Shown here one piece after another: positions 26,503 through 37,136 of a DNA stretch of 64,000 nt. The stretch is from Sanderia malayensis (lineage: Eukaryota > Cnidaria > Scyphozoa > Semaeostomeae > Pelagiidae): positions 2,356,001 through 2,420,000 of the forward strand of contig RQOL01000906.1 in the NCBI GenBank assembly GCA_013076295.1, written 5' to 3'. Position numbers and translations under genes: made by a program. The notes under the pieces are model-generated. The model did no database searches. It had not been told where the DNA came from and saw nothing but the letters and a program-made list of their open reading frames with translations. The number at the start of each line of letters is the position of its first letter. The stretch's first letter is position 1.

Positions 26503-27337
26503 GTTAGGTGTAGTTAAGTTTTATTTAACTATCGGGTATGTGTTAAGCTTTGATATGTTGGGGTATGCGTCACTGCTACGGTGCTATTTTGCTAGTCGTG
26601 TTGCAAAGTTCGGTTGTATAGCAGTTGGTTTGGGTTGATGCAAACACCAAGAATCCCCATTTTGTTGCTTTGGAGGGAGGATAAATGCTTTGAAATCAAT
26701 ATTCAAATCTTCCAAGGCAATGATCTTCTTTATACTATTTTGGATGGAAGATCAATACCATGGAAGGGAGATCAAAGTGGTCCTAAAGCAATGATCTTCT
26801 TTTCACTGTTTTAAGTGAAGTTTCAAGTAATTCTAAAGCATTAATCTTCTTTTCATCGCTTTGGAATGAAGGTTAATGCTCTGGAAGAATGTTTCAAACG
26901 TTATAATTTAATTTTTCTTTCATTCCACCTGTGTTGAGCCTATGCAATAGTTTCAGAATTTTTCTATAGGATATTTAATTATCATAATTATAATAGTTTA
27001 TACATTGTGTAATTTTAGATTTCTAGCGGTCTTAAATATCAAGTTATTGAGTAGAATATGCAACAAACAAACGACTGATATTTTGAAACTTTCGAATCTA
27101 CGAAAATCGAATCCAGCGGTTTGCTCTCGTTTCTGACGTCAACATTCGAATAATCACCAACACAAAACGCATTAATCAGGGTAATGGTAATTTCGAAGCA
27201 AGAAATACCATGGGAGCATTATGATGCTTAGACAATGCCATGCCATGTATGATCCAGTGATACCTCTCGAATTATGAATTGCTCTTATCAGACTGTGTTG
27301 TTGAACCTGGGAGTTAAAGCTTGAAAATTGTCGAGCA
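26503..27337. repeat. Diverged short repeats between the transporter and CCDC60-like genes
   Basis: From about 26640 to 26900, a unit near 50-60 bp recurs several times with wear. Recognisable pieces are AATGATCTTCTTT, GGAAGATCAAT and TTGGATGGAAG. The rest (26900-27337) is AT-rich with no supported exon and presumably contains the promoter of the next gene. Confidence 0.5.
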
Positions 27338-30300
27338 ATGATGTTTGATTTGGATAAGTATCAGTCCCAGGCAGTCCAAACGTCCTCGGAAATTGCCAAA
27401 AGCATCAAGCAGAACTTTGCTGGAGTATCGCGACCCTTTTACGAAGGAGACAAGAAGGTTAGACAGCGTACAGATACAAATCTGTTGTACCACAGAAGTG
27501 AAAATGAATGGAAGTGTACATTGGATAGGAGGAATAAACAAAAGGCCGAAGGGTTCTTCTCACCAGCTCTCCAGCCTTACGATGAGCTTGGACGAACCGA
27601 GCTGATTACTAAAGATCTTCTTGTCAATGCAATGACTGATATTGGTATGGTGTTCAGAAATCAGGAGTCTAAGGTATTGTTTACTAAGTAACAGTTGAAC
27701 ATTATGATAAACCAGGATAAATTGCACTTGCGACGCTTAAGAAAATGTTTAATTTGATAGGACAGTGAAAAGCCTGCTAGATTAGGGGCTAGTCATTGAG
27801 ATTTAACTATTTCTAATGTTGCAATTATATTGTCTTTTGTTTTCTTATTATATTACAAGTCATTTTTCTCACGATGGATAGAGAATTTGAGAAATATATA
27901 TTGAATACACGTAGGTTTTTGGCTTTAAATTGCATTTTTTTTAGGTTGCTGATGATGTGAAGAAAGAAGCTGACAAACAGGAATGGCCAAAGAAGAAAAG
28001 CGTTATGGTAGGCCAGCACTCTTTCTTCCCTTTGATGATTACCTCATTTTGGCATTTTTGCCAGGCTTCGTAAATAAATGAAAATAAGTGTGACTTTGGA
28101 GTTAGAGATGACGTTGATGAAGTGTTTTCAAATGAGCCGCATAATTTTCCACAGGAGAAATATGCGAAGGAATCTTCGATGCAAAGAGCATCAAATTCAA
28201 CTGAGATAAACGACTGTGGGTCTTTAATCATAAAAGATTTGGTGGACAAAGCGCACGATAGAATACGGAGCATCAAAGCTGGTCAAACGCTATCGAGTTG
28301 TTTGCAAGATCAGACTGAACAAGAGGTGAGCAGATGCAAAAAATCGTGTTGTTGTTGTTGTATGCAGCTAAAACTCCCGCTACCTGGAATGTTTTTTTGA
28401 AATTAGCTAGCTTGAACAACATTTTAATTCAGTTTTCATCAAGAAAAATGTTTTGGCTCTTTGTTATTTTTCCAACCAGATTTTCATTTCCCATGAAATT
28501 TCGATGTTTGATGGCAAAACAATTTAATGGGAGTGCCAGCATTGCGATTCGCTACAGGCAGCAGTGTATTTGAACAGAGGCAAGGGCAAAAGATTGTTTT
28601 TATGTGTTTTTCACAGCAGTAAAATTTATTTATATTTTTGTAGAAGCGCTTCAGCAAAACCGAGAATGAGAACTGCGATCGGAAGCCGAAGACTGGGGGA
28701 ATATATTTTCAACTGCCCAATGAATTTTGCGAAGAACACACAAGCACCGATGAAACAGCCGGCACTAAAAGGTCAATTGTAGACACTTCTTGTTCGCCAG
28801 TGTCTACAATTGACCTTTCTTATTGAAGTGTCTACAATGTCTACAGTGTCTACAATGTCTACAGTGTCTACAATGTCTACAGTGTCTACAATGTCTACAG
28901 TGTCTACAATGTCTGCAAGTGTCTACAAGTGCAAAAAGGATAACGTTCTTGCAAATTGACGCAGATCCTGGTAAATTTCTCGTCGATTTCACATTGCTGA
29001 CGTTTTGTGATATTTTTTGTGTAGGTGGCAGCAGAATCGTATTCGGAAAGCATTCGTTGCTAAACTGGAGTGTTTGGAGATGATCTTTCAGTGTGTGTTG
29101 AACACGAGGAACAAAGATCTTCGTAGAAAGGTAAAGATTGTTGCTCGTTATACAAGCATTTCTACCTTTACGATTTACAAGCTTCTTTTCTTTGCTCTAC
29201 TATGCTGCTACAGGTCCACTGCGGGGTACTCAACCGTAAGATGGCATATACGTTTCAGTTTTGATGTGTCGAATATTCAGGGGAATAAGAATTACTTTCG
29301 AGCTGACGATGCTTCAAGCTCATTAAATTATTAAGAGCATACGTAATTCATAGTGAAATTGGGGGGGGGGGGGTGAAAATGTTTGACACACTAGCTCCTG
29401 AACTGCTGAACGATGAAGACAAACAGTTGAGTAACTTTCTTTCACCTTTATTCTGATTTTCAGGTTCCTCTATCCAGAAAGGCTCTGCATGCCATACGGC
29501 ATTCTTTCGATACCGGCGAAGGGCCGCACTTGTCGCATGGCACAGGTGTGGGTCGAATGCCTCGACTCTCCGCAATCCCTGCTGTGATATTTTCCAGCAA
29601 TCGCAACCACCGGCTGCAACAGAGTGCCATGCACTTAAACGACTCAGAGCTCATGCCGGCAATGCACTTGCAGCACGGCAGCAGTAACCTGTCTGATTAT
29701 ACTAATTCGATCAGTAGCAAGATGCAACTTGGAGCTGCCAATTGTAGCGATGCAGTGCCGATCAAAAACGGGTAATGCATTTCAGTGCATTAGCTTTTTA
29801 TTACTTTGTCGTTACAGTCGAGTTTCGTTGTATGATTTCGTGTATGATTTAACAACATCGACCGTGTGCATAGCTCTGTTTTCTCTTTCAAGGGTACATG
29901 CATCAACTTTGCATTCTTCTCAGCCAATCGGTAATCAGGGCTGCCTTCGCATGGACACCTGGGAAGACCTAATGGCAATGCAATCAGACGTGCTGAAATC
30001 CGATGCAAGCGTTGTTGATGCCGATGTTGCCAGAGGAGCAAGCAAGCAGATTAATTTCTCCAATGTAATTCGTCTTTTAAAGCCAAGGTAAGGCTGTACT
30101 CAATAAAGCCTCGACGTAATAAACTCCCTGCTCTATGTGAATAATTCCTTGGTAGAGGATGAGCCCGTATATCTGGTACTTTTGAACACTGCTTTGCTTG
30201 CGTAGTTCATCATTATCCTTTGATTTATGATCTTCCTGGTTTAATAAGGCAGAAGGTTTGTCAATTAAACTGCATTATAGTAAATGTAGTGGAGCCTTGC

Positions 30301-32157
30301 TCTCCTGTCAACTTCGCAGTTTTTCTTTTTTGGAGAAAAACTGCGAAAAACTACATTTCGTGACCATGTTAAGAATATTCTGTTGTATAATTAGTCCCCA
30401 GTTTAACAAGCTCTGTGCATCATGACGTATTTGTTAATTCCTTTTACTGGAGTTAGATTACGTTTTCGGTTGCTGTGTTCCTGGTTAATTGACAAGGTTG
30501 TGTTTTATTTGCTTCTAAGGAGAGGAGCTGTTTTTCAAAGCAAAGGAAATCTTGACTTACCGATTTGGCAAAGAGTTATACAAGATGAAATCAAAAGAGA
30601 AGGTACGTGATCGGAATTAATATTTCTCATAATTTTCAACACCAACACATTGTCACTGTCTTTATAATAACAATGAGAACCATCATAATCATAGCTATCA
30701 TAGTAATCACCTTCATCGTTCTTTTGATTCATTCGTTACAATTTTGTTGCTAATTATTCTTATCTGTAGAACTCAAAGCTGGTCGAAAGGTGAAGGAGTT
30801 TACGTAAGCAGTATTCAGGTTTTAAGATCGATTTAAATGTCGTTGGTATTGTATTTTTCATGTGCCAGATCCAGGACACATTGGATACATTTGTTTATGT
30901 GCTATTCGCTGGAGCATTAGTGCTCTTTTCTCAAAAGTACCAGCTAAACATATCGATTCGTCCACAACCTTTTAAGTCAATTTCCTGCATGTATCAAACA
31001 TCATGTGCATGTCTGATCCCCCGTATTTTGAGCTATCGCTTTAACAAATTCAATTTCTAATATTCTCTCAGATATTTCGTTTTCACGTGATGAGACTCGA
31101 GTATAGCAGTTGATCATCATTGAAAATTAATTTGTATATTCCCGAATGTTTGTTTTTCATTTCACAGGAAGAAAAAAGTTGTAGACGGAGAAAAAATGCT
31201 GGAGGAAATAAGGGAAGCTTTCACCAAAATAAAACACACAAATCTTGATAAACTGGAAAGAGAACTACATACAAAAGTCAAGTATGTTCTTGTCACAGGC
31301 AATTTATAGCAACTTAACTTATTTAATGATACAAAACAATTGTGATGGACCTTGAAAGGTTCTGTTATATATGTTAGGAAATTGTGTCAGTTATATGCAA
31401 TGTGAATTCCTTTTCAGTTGTCACGAGCAGAGAATGAATTATCTCAGAGTTTCACTTTTATCCGAAGCAGATGTGAAACACATGCGCAGTGGCGTGAAGC
31501 AATGGCAGGCATCTCTGGTTGGTGATAATGTCAATGTACGCCTGGTTAAATGGTAGGTAATGCGTGCCCAGTTGTACTATAGTGAGCAGGGCAAATTAAG
31601 ATGTCGTGTGCAGTGAAGTCATTTTTCTGGAGCAATTTTAAACAGGAATCCATGTCTTACAATCAGGTATGAGTCTTTGAGAGATGAACAAAGATCCCTT
31701 GGTTTAGAATGGGATGATAGGGTAACTTTGAAGCTTAGGAATCTGATGAAATTCATCAAAATTGAAGTATCAAGTATTTGTAATCTAAAGGTAAGCTTAA
31801 AGTGCATAATTTGAATTACTTTTGCACTGTAACATATAGTAATTTGTTCTAATAAATGCCTGAATATGATACACTGAATGCATAATCCTACAATACAGGC
31901 AAAGCTTTGCTTATTGATAATGTCATGGCCAGCTTATGAATTATGTCAAGCTCCAATGCAAGAAGCACTCAAGGTGAAATTTCAATTCACAAGTTTTTTT
32001 GGTTATGCCCTCTCTGCAAGTGAACAGCTTTGAATAATCACGATTATATTTACGATTTCAGTTTTTCCTTTCATCAATAATGGAAATTTCACCAAATTAC
32101 ATAGAGGACTGGATGCTGAACAGAAAATTAGTGACAAGTAATATTTCTGCAAAGTGA
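27338..32157 (+). CDS. CCDC60: CCDC60-like coiled-coil protein
   Basis: Fourteen exons: 27338-27673, 27945-28007, 28155-28325, 28644-28771, 29025-29130, 29464-29771, 29893-30087, 30520-30602, 30770-30803, 31168-31281, 31418-31552, 31667-31790, 31899-31973, 32062-32157. Phases match throughout and give 655 residues. The protein is largely helical and charged, with a disordered His/Ser/Met-rich centre. I base CCDC60 on three points: an early RPFY motif, a segment IRKAFVAKLECLEMIFQ like the conserved middle of CCDC60, and a C-terminus with the spacing W-x-x-YELC-x-x-P and then P-x-x-Y-x-x-DW (SPNYIEDWMLNR). CCDC60 is a cilia/testis-expressed protein of unknown mechanism. The match is from memory and distant, so the gene model is safer than the name. 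Confidence 0.6.
28768..28818. repeat. Perfect 20-bp inverted repeat over an exon donor site
   Basis: Arms AAAGGTCAATTGTAGACACT (28768-28787) and its exact complement (28799-28818) are separated by 11 bases. The donor GT of CCDC60-like exon 4 (28772-28773) lies inside the left arm. Confidence 0.9.
28828..28931. repeat. TGTCTACAR minisatellite
   Basis: About eleven head-to-tail copies of a 9-bp unit alternate between TGTCTACAA and TGTCTACAG, giving an 18-bp higher-order period. The array abuts the inverted repeat at 28768-28818, whose arms contain the same word. Because 9 is divisible by 3, both strands stay open and give false Cys-Leu-Gln or Cys-Arg-His repeats. Confidence 0.95.
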
Positions 32158-32391
32158 GAAGACTTTGCTTCAATATGAGTAGTAAAAGAACTATTAATTT
32201 CCAAAATATCATAAGTATTGTTACAGAATCATGAATTGAGAATACAAAACTTTACATTGGTTCCTTAAGGAAAGTTGGAGTTCCTGTTTTAATATATCAT
32301 TGGATGAAATTCAACTTAACCAGCACACAATGATACACCAAGGGTGATAGAGTTACTGCTAAGTTTTGATATTCTGTGGACTAATTCTCTT

Positions 32392-33317
32392 TTACTCTGA
32401 CCATTTGTGGCTGCAGTTGGTTGCAGTGCAAACATAGTATAGTCTCATATGCTGTAACAGAATGGTACAAGAATGAGATCAGTGTGAATGCATGTTTTTG
32501 ATAATGATCAACTAAAAACTTGAGATGAAAGATCATCAACCACTTACATCTGCTTTGCTTGATTGAGATTGAAAGAAAACAGCTTCATTATGTCCGCATC
32601 TAAAAGCAATGTGCAAGAAAATATAAGTTACAAAGCTCTCCTTCACTGCATATTATGTTGAGGTTTGGAATATGTACTGAGGTTTGGAAAATACCGTGGG
32701 CATTGATGATCTTGCGTTCTTGGAAGAGTGGGATCAGCAACAACATCGGCGATAACTTGAGTCAATTCACTGGATAATGAAATATATGATGAAATTGATT
32801 TGATTTTTTAACAAACAGAAAGACGAATAAATGGTGAATTGTTTTGAAAACTGTGAATCTTACTTTATTTCGTGTACAACTCTATTGACATAAATACAGC
32901 TATTCATTGCTTTTTCTTGGTAATCACAGTTCCGACACTAAAATATAGTAAAATAAGCATTATTTTCTATATTGACAAAAGACAGATTATAAACAAACAT
33001 TGAATGCTTTGCAAGGTACGATACAAGCGAAGCGCGTAGTGTAAACACAACATACTGCGTAGAGCAAGATTTTTTCTTCTTTCTTTTCTTTTGGATAAAG
33101 CATGTTATTACTGAAACAAAATATTGAAAAAATAAATATCTAAATGAAAGAAACGCTGAATCTTTGCTTTGTTTTGTGGCCATCCACGAGGCCTAAAAAT
33201 TGGACCTGATGTTATTCATTGAGATATTATGGTTTTTGCTTACCACTCTTGACAAAATCGAATACCAACAAAATGGGCATCTGCATTTTCTTGTTTTACA
33301 TCAAAATCCAAGTCCAT
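32392..33317 (-). CDS. POLR2I: DNA-directed RNA polymerase II subunit RPB9
   Basis: Small zinc-binding subunit of RNA polymerase II that aids start-site choice, elongation and proofreading with TFIIS. All six exons are short: 33317-33244, 33110-33056, 32937-32864, 32769-32695, 32599-32548, 32451-32392. Phases match and give 129 residues (human 125). The sequence tracks RPB9 end to end: [72 protein letters not shown] and [18 protein letters not shown]. Both zinc ribbons keep their four cysteines. The gene faces OMA1 with 205 bp between start codons, and its 3' end converges with the CCDC60-like gene, 234 bp from its stop. The exons are too small to show as long open frames. Confidence 0.93.
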
Positions 33318-33522
33318 TGTTGTTTTTAAATTTCTTTAAAAAGCCAATTAAGTCTTGAATGAATCTCCTCAGATGCAAGTTGAATCAAATGTGAAAAGGT
33401 AGGATGCATTTATAGCTCCTGCGCAGCGTTTGCACTCCAGCCAGCACCAGCAACTGTATGGATTTTGATGCTGATGCAATGTTTTGAAGAAGCCCATTTG
33501 TTTTAGTGCAATCCTTTTTACA
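33318..33522. promoter_or_regulatory. Shared upstream region of RPB9 and OMA1
   Basis: Only 205 bp separate the divergent start codons of POLR2I (minus) and OMA1 (plus), so both promoters must lie here or overlap the genes. A CTGCGCAGCG stretch near 33419 resembles an NRF1-type palindrome (GCGCAnGCGC-like). NRF1 often drives housekeeping and mitochondrial genes, but binding is unproven. Confidence 0.55.
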
Positions 33523-34740
33523 ATGTTGCACCGTATTTCGCTCATATCATCTGGAAAAAGTATCTCAAGCTGCCTCAGACATGCCAGACAGAGTAAGTAT
33601 CACGGTTTACCATGCTTTTCAAGGGATTTTATTGTTCAGTCACCACCACAAAAGTTACCAAGTTTGCAGCAAATTTGCAAATTTCAAACGACATCCAAGC
33701 ACAATGCATTGCCAGTACTGGGACCTTTACTCATTAAACTTGCTTCACCATTCTCTCGTCTCGGCGCCATTTTAATTGGAAGGCAATTAAGAAAATGGTG
33801 GCAAAAGTTGCCAGACAAGCACAAAGAGAGATATTTGTCACATGTAAAGAACAGAAGTGACAAAATTCTAATTTTCATCTTTGGAACACTTGGTGTTTCC
33901 TTCGCATGTTATAATTATCATCTTGAAGAGACACCTATGACCGATCGTAGGCGCTTCATGATAATAAACGAACATCAGATAAGAGATATTGCTGATAAGG
34001 AGTTCCTTTCATTAACGGAATCTTTCAAAGATTCGTTCCTTCCAACCAATCACCCCAGTCACATGAGAGTTTTTCGCATTTCAAAACGAATACTAAATGC
34101 CAACGAATGTCCAGCCATCATGAGCAAAAATTGGGAAATAAACGTTATCGATAGCGAAGTGGCGAATGCATTTGTTTTGCCAAACGGACAAATATTTGTC
34201 ATGTCAGGCATGCTGAAACTTGTTGAAAATGATGATGAGCTTGCAGGCATTCTGGGACACGAGATTGCTCATGCGGTATTGCAGCATTCTGCAGAGCAAC
34301 TAAGCTTCACCGGTTTCTTTAGCATATTCAATATCATTGTGTTGACATCTTTGTATGCTGTCATTCCAACTGACATACTTGCTGTGCTGGCACACTGGAT
34401 TGAGAGCAAAATTCAGGACATTCTCATTCATTTGCCTTACGGGCGAGAGCTGGAAAAAGAGGCAGACTGCGTTGGACTTCATCTTGCTGCAACTGCTTGC
34501 TTTGATGTTCGGAAAATATCAGATTTCTGGAAACGCATGGACAAGATGGAAGGTGATGAAGTGCAGCAGTTAGAATGGCTCTCTACGCATCCATCTCATG
34601 CGAATAGAGCTCATTGGATTACTCAGTGGATGCCACAAGCTCTCGAGAACAGACGGCTTAGCAAATGTCCAGAATTGATTTCATTTTCTGAGAGGGTTTC
34701 AAAATCAATAGGAAAAAATCTTTTTTCAATTTTCTGGTAG
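33523..34740 (+). CDS. OMA1: OMA1 mitochondrial zinc metalloprotease, single exon
   Basis: Inner-membrane M48 peptidase that cleaves OPA1 under stress. The frame from the ATG at 33523 encodes 405 residues without introns; a longer in-frame reading upstream lacks an ATG. The N-terminus is basic, Ser-rich and acid-free, as expected for a mitochondrial presequence. A membrane segment (ILIFIFGTLGVSFACY, about 119-134) follows. The zinc site HEIAH is at about 246-250, and the third ligand lies in ELEKEADCVGLHLAA (Glu near 313). NAFVLPNGQIFVMSGML and LSTHPSHANR are further M48C signatures. All catalytic residues are present. The lack of introns in an intron-rich region suggests a retrocopy that replaced the original, or intron loss. 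Confidence 0.92.
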   Translation: MLHRISLISSGKSISSCLRHARQSKYHGLPCFSRDFIVQSPPQKLPSLQQICKFQTTSKHNALPVLGPLLIKLASPFSRLGAILIGRQLRKWWQKLPDKHKERYLSHVKNRSDKILIFIFGTLGVSFACYNYHLEETPMTDRRRFMIINEHQIRDIADKEFLSLTESFKDSFLPTNHPSHMRVFRISKRILNANECPAIMSKNWEINVIDSEVANAFVLPNGQIFVMSGMLKLVENDDELAGILGHEIAHAVLQHSAEQLSFTGFFSIFNIIVLTSLYAVIPTDILAVLAHWIESKIQDILIHLPYGRELEKEADCVGLHLAATACFDVRKISDFWKRMDKMEGDEVQQLEWLSTHPSHANRAHWITQWMPQALENRRLSKCPELISFSERVSKSIGKNLFSIFW

Positions 34741-35465
34741 AATGTCTTTCTAACGCTATTGACCATTCAATTTTGAATTATTTGTGGATTTTAAATTTTT
34801 TTACCACCAGACGTTTGGATATTTGTTCTTCTCACTTGTTCTTCATAGTTACCTCTTCAAGAGTGCATCTAGAAATTAAGAATTTTGGCAGTTTTATATG
34901 CAAGCAGTGGACATTTTATTGTGTTTCTTTATTATTCATTTCTTGCTGTTCCAAAATGTGCTTAATATCAACAAATGGTTTTCTGTTTATAAGTTTGGAA
35001 TATGTTTTACAAGCTGGAAACAATTGTTTTTGTTTTAATACTCTTATCACTTTCTTGATTATTTTAGAATATTTTTGATGGTGTACGTATTTTTATTCCT
35101 GTATTTTGTGCTTACCAATGCCTTCATTCAGAGTTTAATACACATGCACATCACCAAACGTTTAATTAAGGGCTTGTGGATTCGTCCAGTTGCAGATGCA
35201 TTAGAAAGAGACATTCCACCATTTTATTTTACTTCGTTTCATTTGTTAATTAGCATTTCTATTTTTATTCTAAATTTTCTTTATGCTTTTGTAGACACGA
35301 CACCTTTGTTAAATAGATAACAAAGTTTATTTTTCTTCATCGTTCAATGGAATGTGACGAAGTTAATTGCATGGAACGCTTAATTCGACTCTGGCGGCCG
35401 CAACAACGGTCGTAACAACTTGTTACCAGCGTAATCTAACGAAGTTTGCAAAGCACACAGACGAA
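34741..35465. other. Gene-free AT-rich interval after OMA1
   Basis: Holds the 3' UTR of OMA1 and the promoter of the next gene. An 81-codon frame at 35075-35320 is hydrophobic and AT-driven, with no family resemblance. I do not call it a gene. Confidence 0.4.
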
Positions 35466-36682
35466 ATGGCGACAGGCAGGAAAAATTACAATTTTATCAA
35501 CAGTAATGAAATCTGGTAAGAACAGAACCCTTCTGAGATGCGTTAATTAATGTATCTAATTAGAATCTAACGTTTGTCAATTCTACCATGTATTGTGTTT
35601 GCTGTGTGTGGTTTTTGATTAAACTGCTGCAGAATTTGAAAGACCTTACCAAGGTATAAGAGGATATCATAGCGCATTAGAGTTTGTGCAACTTTGGTGA
35701 GCTAACATTCAGACAAAAGCGATTCATGGAAAAGCAGATATGTGTAGTTTTTGAAGTTTTTCCTAAGTCTTCAACCTTACTTCGGATTTAAGATAACAAC
35801 TGGTTGCATAAAATATGCAAGAGATTACCAAACACCATCAAAGGGTCGATAAGATAAGCTACCTGTTTGTAAGAGGAACGTGTTTAGATTGTTGAATTGG
35901 AATGCTGGAGTGAGATGTAAAGGGTGTTTTGAGTGAAATGTTGATAAGCACATTAGCTAATTGAAAAGTGACAGAATTTTGTGTTTTTACCCAAGGAAGG
36001 ATCACATTCGAAGAGAAACTCTAACCCAAATCAAGTGTCCAGAGAAGTGGGGATTCTTGTCCGATATTTACAAAGAGGTTAGTTATTCATAATTTGTATT
36101 TATTACGTAGTTTACAAAAGGCTTCTATACTCTAATTGATATTATTGTTCAATGACTTCATTAATACAAAAGAGGATTTCTTGAGAATTTATATCAGCAG
36201 GATTTCTGAAGAATTTCAAGAGAACAGCAGGATTTTTCAAGGATTTCCAACAATACGAGGAGGATCTCTTGATGATTATTTTCGTCAATGTTATATGATT
36301 TCTTGAGGATTCTCATTTGCAAAATAGGGTTTCTCAACAAGTTCTAACATAACAAAAAGGAATAATTATTGTATTTTATCCTTGAACTTGACACTTTCTC
36401 GTCGTTCTCAGCATTGGCTCTTTTTATTCCCAGCTGAAACAATCTCCAGACAAGTTATCGACAGAGGAAAGCGGAGAAATGCCCAAAAACGGGCTGCCAG
36501 AAAGAGCCACCGCAGTGACCAAGAACGACGCAGAGAAGAAACCATTTCCCAAAACCAGTGCCCAAATGGTCGGCTGGAAATCATCAGCAACTGCTAAAGA
36601 TGCCTATGGAATACCAGATACAAGAGCAAAAGGTAAGTGTGATGTTTTAAGGGTGTTCCAATGGCCTCACGAGGGATTGTGA
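35466..36682 (+). CDS. CIMIP1: CIMIP1 (C20orf85)-like ciliary microtubule inner protein
   Basis: Small axonemal protein located inside doublet microtubules in its family. Three exons, 35466-35515, 35996-36077 and 36434-36682, encode 126 residues (human 137). The first splice completes a Trp codon. The family pattern is clear: NEIWKDHIRRETLTQ, CPEKWGFLSD, then QMVGWKS near the middle, and the C-terminal block GKCDVLRVFQWPHEGL. That last block is read directly across an internal AAAAGGTAAGT, a perfect donor-like sequence, which is therefore coding here. A poly(A) signal AATAAA lies at 36727. Confidence 0.8.
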
Positions 36683-36726
36683 GGGGTTGTGCACCAAAGA
36701 AAGAAGACAGGAGTTAGATTGACAGT

Positions 36727-36732
36727 AATAAA
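36727..36732 (+). terminator. Poly(A) signal of the CIMIP1-like gene
   Basis: AATAAA lies 45 bp after the stop codon, in an A-rich 3' flank. Confidence 0.5.
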
Positions 36733-37136
36733 ACAAATAATAATATAAAATCCATCAAAATGTTCACAAATTCATAAATGAATTAAGTATAATAAAACAA
36801 AACAGGAATTTTTACAGATTTTTTGTTTGCTGAATATGGCGAAATATATTTTTACGCTTTAATACAAATCAACTAAGAGGGAAGTTATGGATGCGAAGAC
36901 TGCGATAAAATATTTGCAAGTTAAAAGAATTTCGCTTAGAGATTTATAATTTCAATATGCAGCTGTTCGAGAAATTGTTTTCAAGATTAGTGGATTTTTA
37001 CAGACGTAAAGATATTTATTGGGGATTTGAACACCTGAAAACTCAATCAACGAACGTGGTAATTCAAAAACGCTGGATGAGATGACTTTGTACGCGTAAC
37101 TGTGACTGATGTATGGTTTATCGTCGATGCTTAGTC

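Noticed and set aside
28804..29083. Open frames giving Cys-Arg-His or Cys-Leu-Gln repeats on both strands
   Set aside because: They are translations of the 9-bp minisatellite, which stays open in every frame lacking a stop.
35075..35320. An 81-codon hydrophobic frame after OMA1
   Set aside because: The composition follows AT-rich DNA, and no splice or family support is visible.
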